Source of the DNA: an uncultured bacterium
GTDB taxonomy: Bacteria > Cyanobacteriota > Vampirovibrionia > Gastranaerophilales > Gastranaerophilaceae
NCBI GenBank assembly: GCA_949035555.1
Contig: CAROLD010000012.1
Span: forward strand, 1-51,797
Length of the DNA: 51,797 nucleotides
Direction: 5' to 3'
Positions within the stretch are counted from its first letter, which is position 1, and each line of letters starts with the position of its first letter. Of this stretch, positions 31,845 to 40,757 are shown piece by piece. The notes under the pieces were generated by a model. That model searched no databases. It was not told the origin of the DNA and saw only the letters and a program-made list of their open reading frames with translations. The position numbers were made by a program, and so were the translations under genes.

Positions 31845-33824
31845 ATGAAAAATAAAATCAGACAAAAAATTATCGCAAGCGTTATGTTAGGTGCATTTGC
31901 CTTAACTAACTCTATGTCAGCTGCATTAGCAGTAGATGGTTATTATGGTTACGACGATGCAACCGCAAGACCTATGATTAGAGCAACTCAAAATACCTCA
32001 GCTTTATCAATGGGTTCGGAAGTACAAATTGCAAATGCGGATTCTGTTGTAAATTTAAGTTTACGTGATGCAGATGTAAAACAAGTTCTTAGAATGTTTG
32101 CAGATCAGGCTGGTATGAATATTATTTTCTCTCCAGGTATTCAAGAAGGTACTGTAACAATGGATTTAGTTGATATTCCTTTATCAGAAGCTTTAAATCT
32201 TGTAGTTACAACTAATAATTTGTTCTATGATATTCAGGCAAATACTCTAGTCATTTCTACAAAAGATGAATCTTTGTCTTTAGCACAAAAATCAATGACT
32301 TTAATCCCTGTAAGATATGTTAGTGCAGCTGCTCTTGCATCATTCTTAAACACTAATATATTTAACAAAAACGGAATCAATCCCGGAATGTCAACAAAAC
32401 CGGTTGTAACAACAAATCCGGCAACAAACGAATTGATTGTTATGGGTACTGCAAATGATGCAAATTTAGCTAGAAGAATTGTTGACCAATTTGATAAAAA
32501 ACCGGAAGTAACAACCTTCAAAGTTAATCATACAACTCCGGCGGAAATGGCTAATATGATTTGTTCTTCATTATTACCGTCAACAGCGGCTAATGAAAAC
32601 TCCGGAGGTGGCGGAGGAAGCTCATCATCTTCTTCAGCATCATCTTCAAGTGATGCTCCGGCAGGTTTTGCGGCAGGTATTCCTACAGGTTTCGCATCCG
32701 ATGAAGGCGGCGATGACGAAGGCGGTGGAGATGAAGGCGGCGGAGGAGGAGACTCTTCTGGCGGAGGAAACATTTCTGTCGGCGGCGGTAAATTAGTTTG
32801 CTCAATTGATGCGGCAGGTCCTGCTGGCGATGATATGATGGGATTACCTTTGAAAAACTTATCAGTATCGTACTTCCCAACACTTGGAACTATTCAGGTT
32901 ATCGGCGGTTCTCAAACTCAAATTGAGATGATTAGAGATTATATTGCGGCTAATGACAAGAAAACTCCTCAAGCGTATTTGGAAGTCCAAATTATTTCAT
33001 TGTCAGAATCCGGTAGTAAAACATTTGACAACACCTGGCAGTTCATGAGCAAAAACTTCTCATTTAATGCAGGCGGCGGTAAAGGTTTTGCAACAGACAG
33101 CGTATATCCTGTATTCTTTGCAGGTCACGGTTACCACTACCGTGGAGAATGGGAAGAAGGTGAAAACGGAAAACCTGGATACTATAAAGATGCCGGTTAT
33201 GTAGAAAAATGGAGCGGTTCTCCTCAATTAGTATATGCTGTAAACTATTTAGTTGAAAACCAAAAAGGTAGAGTACTTGCTAATCCAAGAATTTTAGTTA
33301 CATCTGGTCAAAAATCTAAAATCGACTTAACCTCAGACTATGTAGCAAAAGTAACAACCGAATACTTGGATAACGGCTCATCAACCGGTTCTGCACAAGT
33401 TCAAAAAGAATACGAGATTAAAAATGACAACGGTATCAGCGTAGAAATTACACCGTTCATTTCACCGGATGGTTATGTAACTCTTGATGTTAAACCTAAT
33501 TATGCAACAATTGCAGAACAAATTACTACACCTGGTGAAGTTCCGGGCGAACGTGATATCGCAGCAACATTACTACAAAGAAGAAATCTTAACTTGAAAG
33601 GTATAAGAATTAAAGATGGAGAAACTCTTGTTATCGGTGGTATGATTCAAGAAACAGAAAACAAAGGGGTTTCAAAAATTCCGTTCTTAGGTGATTTACC
33701 TGTAATTGGTATGTTCTTCAGAAGTACAACAACCAACAAAAGAAAAGAAGAAATGGTTATGATGATTACTCCTCAAATCGTTGTTGATACTGAGGATGCT
33801 GTAGGTGACGATACAACATTATAA
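31845..33824 (+). CDS. pilQ: Outer-membrane secretin (PilQ/GspD family)
   Basis: 659 residues with a signal peptide (site after AALA near residue 30). An STN/N0 domain (about 66-130: VNLSLRDADVKQVLRMFADQAGMNIIF) is followed by an N1-type module. A long Gly/Ser/Asp/Glu-rich linker covers about residues 250-315. The C-terminal secretin channel (about 475-655) contains GRVLANPRILVTSGQKSKI, VEITPFISPDGYVTLDVKP and VIGGMIQETENKGVSKIPFLGDLPVIGMFF. It forms the gated outer-membrane ring for pili or secreted proteins. It lies 28 bases after the PilP-like gene, with a CAGGAG ribosome-binding site. The acidic Gly-rich linker within the N-domain region is unusual. PilQ versus GspD cannot be settled from this locus alone. 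Confidence 0.9.
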   Translation: MKNKIRQKIIASVMLGAFALTNSMSAALAVDGYYGYDDATARPMIRATQNTSALSMGSEVQIANADSVVNLSLRDADVKQVLRMFADQAGMNIIFSPGIQEGTVTMDLVDIPLSEALNLVVTTNNLFYDIQANTLVISTKDESLSLAQKSMTLIPVRYVSAAALASFLNTNIFNKNGINPGMSTKPVVTTNPATNELIVMGTANDANLARRIVDQFDKKPEVTTFKVNHTTPAEMANMICSSLLPSTAANENSGGGGGSSSSSSASSSSDAPAGFAAGIPTGFASDEGGDDEGGGDEGGGGGDSSGGGNISVGGGKLVCSIDAAGPAGDDMMGLPLKNLSVSYFPTLGTIQVIGGSQTQIEMIRDYIAANDKKTPQAYLEVQIISLSESGSKTFDNTWQFMSKNFSFNAGGGKGFATDSVYPVFFAGHGYHYRGEWEEGENGKPGYYKDAGYVEKWSGSPQLVYAVNYLVENQKGRVLANPRILVTSGQKSKIDLTSDYVAKVTTEYLDNGSSTGSAQVQKEYEIKNDNGISVEITPFISPDGYVTLDVKPNYATIAEQITTPGEVPGERDIAATLLQRRNLNLKGIRIKDGETLVIGGMIQETENKGVSKIPFLGDLPVIGMFFRSTTTNKRKEEMVMMITPQIVVDTEDAVGDDTTL

Positions 33825-33890
33825 TCTTTCTAATGGATTTTATTAAATTTAGACACTAAGATATTGTAGAGAAAAGTAATACAAAGATAA

Positions 33891-35936
33891 ATGAACGCAC
33901 TAATTTTAAGACTTAAAAACAGCATAGATAAAAAGATACTTGACAGTATTGATAAAAGCTCAATGGGCAGACATCTGTTCGTTCCAATTAGTGTGAAAGA
34001 TAATTTCCTTTTTGTTGCAGTATCGAAAAGTTCAAATAAAGATGAAATCAATGAATTATTGAAAAAAACATTCCAGCAGTCAATTAAATTTATGCTTGTT
34101 GGAGAGGATGATTTGAAAGAATTGCTGGGATGTTTTATTTCACCTGAAAACATTGCTCAAACCACATCAGAAGAAGCAAAACCGGCACCGGGGGCGGTAC
34201 ACTCACAAGGTAGTCCGCACGGCAAGCTTGGTGAAATGCTTGTTGCTAAAGGTATTTTGACCGAAGTTCAATTGATGAAGGCTCTTGCTGAGTCTAAACG
34301 TAAACAAATACCTATTGGTTCAATGTTATTTGAAATGGGTGCAATTACTCTGGATCAATTGAAAGATGTATTACATTCTCAAACCGGTTATGATATAGTT
34401 TCTGCCGATCAATTAGTTGACCAGAAGAATTTCGTTAATATATTACCGGAAGACTTTATCAAAGCAAATTCGGTAATACCAATATCCTCAGATGGTAAAA
34501 CTCTTGTTATAGGGGTTACTAAACCATTAAAACAGGATGTATTAAAAGAAATAATCTATTTGACAGGTCAAAATCCGAAACAGATTTTGATGACGCACTA
34601 TGAGTTCAAGAGTGCCATTAATACATTCTTCTCAGAGCAGAAAAGACAAACTGATGAAATCATTGAACAAATTAAAGAAGAAACTCTTGAATCTGAAGAA
34701 GAAGCAACTCTTTGGGAACAAGTTGATGCTGAACTTCAAGATTCAACAGGTTCTGTTGCTAAGTTTGTAAACCAAATTATTACTAACGGTATCGATAACA
34801 AAGTTTCCGATATTCACATCGAACCAAGATTATCAGGTTATATTGTAAGATACAGAAAAGATGGTATGCTGCAAAAAGTTCTTGATGTTCCTGCAAAAGT
34901 TGAAACCTCTGTAATTGCCCGTTTCAAGGTAATGGCAAGAATGAACATTGCAGAAAACAGACGACCTCAGGATGGTACCTTCTCAATTTCTTACAGAGAT
35001 TGTTCATACGACTTCCGTATTAACACACTTCCTGTATCAGGCAAAGAAAAGGTTTGTATCCGTATCTTGGCGCCGGCGGTTTCTCTTGCATCTAATGACA
35101 GAGAAATTAAGCTTATCGGTGCTCATGACGGCGATATTGATAAGGTAAAACAGATGGTATCTTGTCCAAACGGTATCATTTTAACCTCCGGTCCAACAGG
35201 TTCAGGTAAAACTACAACTTTATATTCTGTATTAAAAAGTTTAAATGATGAATCTGTAAACATCACAACGATTGAAGACCCGATAGAAATTAAGCTTGAA
35301 GGTATTAACCAGTCACAAATCAACGCAAAAGCAGGTATTACATTTGCGTCTTGTATGAGAGCTATCCTCCGTCAGGACCCTGATATTATCCTTGTCGGTG
35401 AAATTCGTGACTACGAAACATTAGAAATTGCGATTTCAGCAGCATTGACAGGTCACTTAGTATTAAGCACCGTCCACACTAACTCAGCTGCGGCAACCGT
35501 AACACGTTTGATTGAAATGGGCGCAAAAGATTATCTTGTATCTTCAACATTGTCAGGCGTAATCGCTCAGCGTCTTGTTAGAAAACTTTGTGATGATTGT
35601 AAAGAAGAATATCATTGCACAAGAGAAGAAGCTATGATGGTAACCCGTGACGAAGAAGAAATCAAAAAAATCATGGAAACGCCAATATACAGAGCCAAAG
35701 GTTGTAACAAATGCGGCTTCCAGGGGTACAAAGGTCGTTTGGGCGTATATGAAATCATGATGATAACAAAAGAAATCAAAAAACTTATAGCCCAAGGCGC
35801 TCACGATTTGGAAATCGAAGATAGTGCAGTTGAAAACGGAATGATGACATTACATAAATCTTGCTATAAGCATATTATTAAAGGACAGACAACTATTGAA
35901 GAATTTGTCAGAGTCTTAGGTATGGCAGGCGAATAG
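33891..35936 (+). CDS. pilB: Type IV pilus/type II secretion assembly ATPase (PilB/GspE family)
   Basis: 681 residues. Two N-terminal MshEN/GSPII_E_N-like segments (about residues 1-90 and 110-250; for instance KLGEMLVAKGILTEVQLMKAL) are joined by an Ala/Pro linker. The ATPase core has Walker A GPTGSGKT (434-441), an Asp box (TIEDPIE), Walker B ILVGEIRDYET and a His box. A C-terminal Cys4 zinc motif (CDDCKEEYHC...CNKCGFQGYKG) is typical of extension ATPases PilB/GspE and missing from PilT. It powers pilin or pseudopilin polymerisation from the cytoplasmic face. It sits in the operon between the secretin and the PilC-like gene. MshEN domains bind c-di-GMP in several relatives, so second-messenger control is possible. 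Confidence 0.93.
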   Translation: MNALILRLKNSIDKKILDSIDKSSMGRHLFVPISVKDNFLFVAVSKSSNKDEINELLKKTFQQSIKFMLVGEDDLKELLGCFISPENIAQTTSEEAKPAPGAVHSQGSPHGKLGEMLVAKGILTEVQLMKALAESKRKQIPIGSMLFEMGAITLDQLKDVLHSQTGYDIVSADQLVDQKNFVNILPEDFIKANSVIPISSDGKTLVIGVTKPLKQDVLKEIIYLTGQNPKQILMTHYEFKSAINTFFSEQKRQTDEIIEQIKEETLESEEEATLWEQVDAELQDSTGSVAKFVNQIITNGIDNKVSDIHIEPRLSGYIVRYRKDGMLQKVLDVPAKVETSVIARFKVMARMNIAENRRPQDGTFSISYRDCSYDFRINTLPVSGKEKVCIRILAPAVSLASNDREIKLIGAHDGDIDKVKQMVSCPNGIILTSGPTGSGKTTTLYSVLKSLNDESVNITTIEDPIEIKLEGINQSQINAKAGITFASCMRAILRQDPDIILVGEIRDYETLEIAISAALTGHLVLSTVHTNSAAATVTRLIEMGAKDYLVSSTLSGVIAQRLVRKLCDDCKEEYHCTREEAMMVTRDEEEIKKIMETPIYRAKGCNKCGFQGYKGRLGVYEIMMITKEIKKLIAQGAHDLEIEDSAVENGMMTLHKSCYKHIIKGQTTIEEFVRVLGMAGE

Positions 35937-35944
35937 GGGTAGGA

Positions 35945-37162
35945 ATGACAGTATTTACTTATACAGCAATAAAAGAAGGAACTAATGAACTTGTAAAAGG
36001 TAAAGTTGAGGCAGATGATCTGCGCGAAGCCCGTGCAGCGGTACGTCGTCTTGGTTTTACACCAACCAATATTGAAGAAGAAAAAACTGTAAAAAAGGAT
36101 GAGAAGAAAAAACCGACAGGTAAGATGCCAAAACTTGGTCTTGCAGATCAAATTGATTTTACTTCAACACTTCAAATCCTTGCGGCGGCAGGTATTCCGA
36201 TTATTGAATCATTACTGTTCATTGAAAATGATGCAGCTAAATTAAAAATCAGACAAGTTGCAACAGAATTAAGACGACAGATTATGAACGGCGGAACATT
36301 TGCTGGTACAGTTGCTAAGTTTCCGGAACAGTTCGGTCAAGTTTATATCGGTCTGGTTAGAGCCGGTGAAGATTCTGGTGAATTGGAAAAAACATTAGAT
36401 CGTTTGTTAGAACTTTTGAATAAACAACAGGCTATCAAATCAAAAGTTATTGGTACATTAATGTATCCGATATTCGTTGTACTACTTGCAGTATTTATTG
36501 TTATTGTCATGTTGGTATTCGTATTCCCTGTATTTAAAGAGATGTTCGATTCAATGGGTATGCAGCTGCCATTGATTACCAGAATATTAATGCAGGCAGG
36601 GTTATGGATGAAAAAGAACTGGTATGCAATTCCAATAGGCTTTGCACTTGTTGGTGCATTTATTAACTTCTTATTCCGCTGGAAACCAAGTAAATGGAAG
36701 ATTGATGAATTAGTATTAAAAGTGCCTGTTTTAACTGACTTAATTCAATATTCAAACTTTGCAAACTTTATTGCGGTTATGCAGGTTGCGTACGATGCGG
36801 GTGTTCCGATTTTGGAATGTTTATATCTGTCAAATTTAACGTTAACAAACCATACTTTGGAAACAAGAGTTGAAGAAGCTACAGTAAAAGTTCAACAAGG
36901 TCAGCACTTATCAGCTGCATTACGTTCTACACGTACAATGCCTAAAATGATTTTATTTATGATTGCAACAGGTGAACAATCAGGTCGTTTGGGTGATATG
37001 CTAGGACAGGCAACTAACTATATTGACAAACAGTTAGATACAATCATTGATATTATGACAAAAATGATTGAACCGATAATGTTGGTTGTAATTGGTACTA
37101 TCGTTCTTATCCTTGCTGCGGCACTTTACTTACCATTGTTCGCATCATACATGGGTATGTAG
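35945..37162 (+). CDS. pilC: Inner-membrane platform protein (PilC/GspF family)
   Basis: 405 residues. After an N-terminal FTYTAIKEGTNELVKGKVEADDLREARAAVR segment, two T2SSF domains follow (about residues 70-190 and 270-395). Each carries a typical motif (LVRAGEDSGELEKTLDRL in the first, MIATGEQSGRLGDMLGQA in the second). Hydrophobic helices lie at about 173-197, 222-240 and 375-397. It interacts with PilB to rotate or lift pilin subunits out of the membrane. It begins 8 bases after pilB, so it is co-transcribed. A terminator after the gene ends the operon. No pilM/N/O or pilT is adjacent, so the operon is partial. Confidence 0.92.
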   Translation: MTVFTYTAIKEGTNELVKGKVEADDLREARAAVRRLGFTPTNIEEEKTVKKDEKKKPTGKMPKLGLADQIDFTSTLQILAAAGIPIIESLLFIENDAAKLKIRQVATELRRQIMNGGTFAGTVAKFPEQFGQVYIGLVRAGEDSGELEKTLDRLLELLNKQQAIKSKVIGTLMYPIFVVLLAVFIVIVMLVFVFPVFKEMFDSMGMQLPLITRILMQAGLWMKKNWYAIPIGFALVGAFINFLFRWKPSKWKIDELVLKVPVLTDLIQYSNFANFIAVMQVAYDAGVPILECLYLSNLTLTNHTLETRVEEATVKVQQGQHLSAALRSTRTMPKMILFMIATGEQSGRLGDMLGQATNYIDKQLDTIIDIMTKMIEPIMLVVIGTIVLILAAALYLPLFASYMGM

Positions 37163-37198
37163 AGGTAAATGGAGCCACCAATGATATTATATAAATTT

Positions 37199-37229
37199 AA
37201 AGGACTTTGGCAACACAAAGTCCTTTTTT
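37199..37229 (+). terminator. Terminator of the pilus operon
   Basis: AAAGGACTTTG (37199-37209) pairs with CAAAGTCCTTT (37216-37226), followed by six T residues (37224-37229). Confidence 0.9.
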
Positions 37230-37245
37230 AAAGGAGATATCTAAA

Positions 37246-38052
37246 ATGAAAACAATAGTAATAACAGGATCCACATCAGGACTGGGAAAAGAACTGGTAA
37301 AATTATTCGCATTGACTGAAGATTGTAAAATATTTGCAGGATACAGAAATAAAGATTTAATCAATCCACAGAATAATATTGAATACTTTTATATTGACAT
37401 GACAGACCGTAATTCAATCAAAAATGCTACAGAATTTATTAAATCAAAAACCGATAAAATTGACATACTAATAAATACAGCTGGTTGTGTTGTTGCCGGA
37501 CCAATTGAAAAAATTTGTGTTGAAAAACTTAGGGAACAGTTTGATGTAAACACATTTTCTCATCTGGAACTTACACAAAATCTTGCTAATATACTGGAAA
37601 ATGGAAGAATTATAAATATCAGTTCAATGTCAAGTTTTGGACACTTTCCTTTCATTAGCCCTTACTGCGCCTCAAAAAGAGCCTTGGATATATTCTTTAA
37701 TGCTTTTGCTATTGAAAATCATCGAAATATAAAAGTTATTTCAATTAAACCGGGAGTAATTTCAACACCGATTTGGAAAAAATCAGTTGAAGCAAATGAA
37801 AAATTATTGAACAACTGTGAAGGTTACGAAGCAGAAATGAATTTTATGAAAAATAATGCTTTGAAAAATACAAATAAAGGCTTAAAAGTAGAAGATGCTG
37901 CAAAATTTATTCATAAAATAGCCTATAAAAAGAATCCGAAAGCTTCATATACTCTTGGTAGAGATGCAAAATTTGCGGAACTACTTTCATATTTGCCACA
38001 GGATATAATCAATAAATTAGTTAAATTCGGGCTTAAATCACGAATGAAATAA
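37246..38052 (+). CDS. Short-chain dehydrogenase/reductase
   Basis: 268 residues from the ATG at 37246, chosen because AAAGGAGAT lies 7-8 bases upstream; an in-frame TTG further up is inside the terminator. The classical SDR pattern is present: TGSTSGLGK (residues 7-15) for NAD(P), NTAG near 80, catalytic Ser in NISSMSS, Tyr-x-x-x-Lys in SPYCASK (about Y140, K144) and KPGVIST. The C-terminal extension (about 190-268) is helical. Substrate is unknown; the family includes steroid, polyol and acyl reductases. The gene stands alone, between the pilus operon and kdsA. Confidence 0.87.
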   Translation: MKTIVITGSTSGLGKELVKLFALTEDCKIFAGYRNKDLINPQNNIEYFYIDMTDRNSIKNATEFIKSKTDKIDILINTAGCVVAGPIEKICVEKLREQFDVNTFSHLELTQNLANILENGRIINISSMSSFGHFPFISPYCASKRALDIFFNAFAIENHRNIKVISIKPGVISTPIWKKSVEANEKLLNNCEGYEAEMNFMKNNALKNTNKGLKVEDAAKFIHKIAYKKNPKASYTLGRDAKFAELLSYLPQDIINKLVKFGLKSRMK

Positions 38053-38053
38053 A

Positions 38054-38140
38054 CATTGTTGGATGCAATATTTATCCGAGGAATTTTGTGAATAATTTTA
38101 CGACACTTAATACAATTGGTGGCAAGGTACCCAGTCCGGC
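38054..38140 (+). repeat. Dispersed upstream repeat, copy 2 (before the kdsA promoter)
   Basis: Unit A (38054-38077, core TGCAATATTTATCC) and unit B (from 38107, TTAATACAATTGGTGGCAA) are the counterpart of the copy at 10678-10762. The copy ends before a CCCCC-TTG run that becomes the kdsA -35 box. Confidence 0.5.
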
Positions 38141-38150
38141 GAGGACCCCC

Positions 38151-38179
38151 TTGTAAATTTAATGTATTTTTCATATAAT
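38151..38179 (+). promoter_or_regulatory. Promoter giving a leaderless kdsA transcript
   Basis: TTGTAA (38151-38156), a 17-base spacer and TATAAT (38174-38179) are followed, six T residues later, by the ATG at 38186. There is no Shine-Dalgarno sequence. Confidence 0.75.
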
Positions 38180-38185
38180 TTTTTT

Positions 38186-39016
38186 ATGGAAAATATTAAG
38201 AGAATTAAATTAAGGGATTTTGAGATTGGCGGGGATAAATTAACTATTCTAGCCGGTCCTTGTGCTATTGAAAGCAGAGAAATTTTAGAAGAAACAGCAA
38301 AAGGTTTGAAAGAAATTACAAACAGACTTGGCATAAATTTTGTATTCAAGTCATCTTTTGATAAGGCAAACCGTTCATCAATAACTTCATTCCGTGGTCC
38401 GGGGCTTGAAGAGGGTCTTGTGATGCTGAAAGAAGTTAAAGATAAGTATGATTTGCCAATTGTAACGGATATTCACACACCTGAACAAGCAGAAAAAGCG
38501 GCTGAGGTTGCAGATATTTTACAAATTCCTGCATTTTTGTGCCGTCAGACTGATTTGTTGGTTGCAGCTGCAAAAACCGGAAAAATCGTTAATATCAAAA
38601 AAGGACAGTTTCTTGCACCTGACCAGATGAAGAGTCTTGTTAAAAAAGTTGAGGATTCAGGGAATTCAAATATTTTGTTAACCGATAGGGGAACATCTTT
38701 CGGGTATAACAATCTTGTTGTAGATTTCCGAGGAATACCGATTATGCATCAATTCGGCTATCCTGTAGTATTTGACGCAACTCACAGTGTCCAATTACCG
38801 GGTGCAAACGGAACCTCTTCAGGCGGCGACCGCAGATTTGTACCGATGCTTGCGAAGGCGGCTATGGCTGTCGGAGCAAGAGTTTTATTTTTCGAAGTCC
38901 ATCCGGAACCTGACAAAGCGTTATGTGACGGACCAAATATGGTTTCTCTCAATGATGCAGAGAAAGTATTCTCTCAGTGCAAAGAAATTTTTGAACTCGT
39001 ACAAAAACAGGTATAA
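38186..39016 (+). CDS. kdsA: 3-deoxy-8-phosphooctulonate (KDO-8-P) synthase
   Basis: 276 residues from the ATG at 38186; an earlier in-frame ATG at 38162 falls inside the promoter spacer and is not used. Motifs of the DAHP/KDO8P synthase family are intact: LAGPCAIES (about residues 21-29), FKSSFDKANRSS, IVTDIHTPEQA, IPAFLCRQTDLL (substrate phosphate), NIKKGQFLAP, and DATHSVQLPGA. It condenses PEP with arabinose-5-phosphate to give KDO-8-P for LPS inner core. This supports a Gram-negative envelope with LPS. The next gene follows after 5 bases. The transcript appears to start at the A of the ATG. Confidence 0.95.
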   Translation: MENIKRIKLRDFEIGGDKLTILAGPCAIESREILEETAKGLKEITNRLGINFVFKSSFDKANRSSITSFRGPGLEEGLVMLKEVKDKYDLPIVTDIHTPEQAEKAAEVADILQIPAFLCRQTDLLVAAAKTGKIVNIKKGQFLAPDQMKSLVKKVEDSGNSNILLTDRGTSFGYNNLVVDFRGIPIMHQFGYPVVFDATHSVQLPGANGTSSGGDRRFVPMLAKAAMAVGARVLFFEVHPEPDKALCDGPNMVSLNDAEKVFSQCKEIFELVQKQV

Positions 39017-39021
39017 ATTTA

Positions 39022-39642
39022 ATGATTTTAAAAACATTTGTAGAAGGTCCGATTGATGCAAATAATTATCTGCTGATCGACGAAGAGTCACAAGAAGCTG
39101 TGATGATTGACTGCTCGGATGCAAGACCGCAGGTTCTTGAAGAAATAAAAAATCTCGGAATTAAACTTAAATATATTTTACTGACCCACGGGCATTTTGA
39201 CCATATAATGGGTGTTGATGTATTTAAAAATAAGTTTGATGTTGATACATATGTTTCTCAAGATGATATGGTGCAAGTTGAAACTACTCCAAAAATGATT
39301 TTTATGTTTACAGGTTTAAATGCGCCTGATATCAAAACTATCAATCATTTCGTAAAAGACGGAGATGAGTTTACTTTTGGAAAACATAAAATAAAAGCTA
39401 TTGCAACTCCGGGACATACTGAAGGCGGAATGTGCTATTTAGTTGACGGGAAATTATTCTCAGGCGACACTTTATTCCAAAGAAGTGTCGGCAGATATGA
39501 TCTTCCGGGCGGAGATTTTAAAAAACTTTCTCACAGTGTTAAAGAGGTTTTGTTTAATCTTCCTGATTCAACTGAAGTTTATCCCGGACACGGTCCAAAA
39601 ACAACAATAGCTTACGAAAAAAAATACAATGAAATTTTATAA
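39022..39642 (+). CDS. Metallo-beta-lactamase-fold hydrolase (glyoxalase II-like)
   Basis: 206 residues, a single MBL domain. THGHFDH (H56, H58, D60, H61) supplies most zinc ligands. TPGHTEGGMCYL holds the third-region His, FSGDTLFQRSVGRYDLPGG holds the bridging Asp and the typical GR-D segment, and YPGHGPKTTI the last His. Length and the GRYDLPGG motif fit hydroxyacylglutathione hydrolase-like enzymes without the C-terminal substrate helix domain, so thiol substrates other than glutathione are likely. It begins 5 bases after kdsA and is probably translationally coupled, with 15 bases to pheS. Confidence 0.87.
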   Translation: MILKTFVEGPIDANNYLLIDEESQEAVMIDCSDARPQVLEEIKNLGIKLKYILLTHGHFDHIMGVDVFKNKFDVDTYVSQDDMVQVETTPKMIFMFTGLNAPDIKTINHFVKDGDEFTFGKHKIKAIATPGHTEGGMCYLVDGKLFSGDTLFQRSVGRYDLPGGDFKKLSHSVKEVLFNLPDSTEVYPGHGPKTTIAYEKKYNEIL

Positions 39643-39657
39643 TATAGAGGTATAAAA

Positions 39658-40698
39658 ATGAAGGAACAACTGGAAAAAATATATTCAAATGCGGCGGCTG
39701 ATATTGAAAAAGCCGAAACAGTAAAAGACTTAGAAGATGTTAAATTCAAATATTTGAGCCGTAAAGGTGAATTTAACGAAATAAAAAAAGGTTTGAAAGA
39801 CCTTTCTGTAGAAGATAAAAAGATTGTGGGTTCACTAGCGAATGAAATTACACAAAAATTAGAGTCTTCAATAAAAGAAAAATTCCAATTGTTCTATGAA
39901 AAGGAATTGAATGACAAATTACAAAAAGAAAGAATTGACGTAACTCTTCCTGGACAATATATTCCAAGAGGTCACGTTCATCCTTTGACTTCAACAACAA
40001 ACGAAATTTGTTCAATATTCCAGAGTTTAGGATTTTCAATTGTACCTGACGAATTTGGTCCCGAAGTTGAAACCGAATACTACAACTTTGATATGCTGAA
40101 TGTGCCAAAAGATCACCCTGCACGTGATATGCAGGATACTTTCTATACTAATATTGCAAAAAATGTTGTATTACGCAGCCAGACATCAGGCTCACAAATT
40201 CACGCAATGGAAGGTAAAAATCCGCCTATCAGAATTATTGCACCTGGAAGAGTATATAGAAATGAAAACGTAAACTCAAGAAAAAATAACTTTTTCCACC
40301 AAATAGAAGGACTTTATGTTGATAAAAATATCACCTTCGGCGATTTAAAAGGTGTACTGAATGAATTTATCAGAATTTATTTTGGTGAAAGCCGTCCGAC
40401 AAGATTCAGAAGCAGTTTCTTCCCGTTCACAGAGCCGTCAGCAGAAGTTGACGTTCAATGTATTATGTGCGGCGGAAAAGGTTGCAGAACTTGTTCCGGA
40501 ACAGGATGGCTGGAAATTTTAGGTTCTGGTATGGTTGACCCGAATGTATTACGCGGAGTTGGTATTGACCCTGATGTATATTCAGGTTTTGCTTTTGGTA
40601 TGGGCGTTGAAAGACTTGCTATGCTCAAATATGCTGTTGATGATATCAGATTGTTCTTCAACAATGATGTCCGTTTCTTAAAACAATTCAAGGGGTAA
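39658..40698 (+). CDS. pheS: Phenylalanyl-tRNA synthetase alpha subunit
   Basis: 346 residues. The N-terminal helical arm (about residues 1-90; SNAAADIEKAETVKDLEDVKFKYLSRKGE) is the coiled coil that contacts tRNA-Phe. The class II catalytic core contains HPLTSTTNEICSIFQSLGF, motif 2 PGRVYRNENVNSRKNNFFHQIEG, and motif 3 GFAFGMGVERLAMLKY. It needs the beta subunit (pheT) to charge tRNA with Phe. pheT usually follows, but here rseP is next, so the two genes are split. A RGGTATAAAA-like upstream stretch with AGAGG gives a modest ribosome-binding site. Probably in the same transcript as kdsA and the MBL gene. Confidence 0.96.
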   Translation: MKEQLEKIYSNAAADIEKAETVKDLEDVKFKYLSRKGEFNEIKKGLKDLSVEDKKIVGSLANEITQKLESSIKEKFQLFYEKELNDKLQKERIDVTLPGQYIPRGHVHPLTSTTNEICSIFQSLGFSIVPDEFGPEVETEYYNFDMLNVPKDHPARDMQDTFYTNIAKNVVLRSQTSGSQIHAMEGKNPPIRIIAPGRVYRNENVNSRKNNFFHQIEGLYVDKNITFGDLKGVLNEFIRIYFGESRPTRFRSSFFPFTEPSAEVDVQCIMCGGKGCRTCSGTGWLEILGSGMVDPNVLRGVGIDPDVYSGFAFGMGVERLAMLKYAVDDIRLFFNNDVRFLKQFKG

Positions 40699-40757
40699 AG
40701 GGGTAAAATATAGCGCCCAATTCAGCACCGGTATAGAAAATAATTTAAAGGATTTTT

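Noticed and set aside
38162..38185. In-frame upstream ATG for kdsA at 38162
   Set aside because: It lies in the spacer between the -35 and -10 boxes, upstream of the transcription start, and adds a non-homologous hydrophobic octapeptide.
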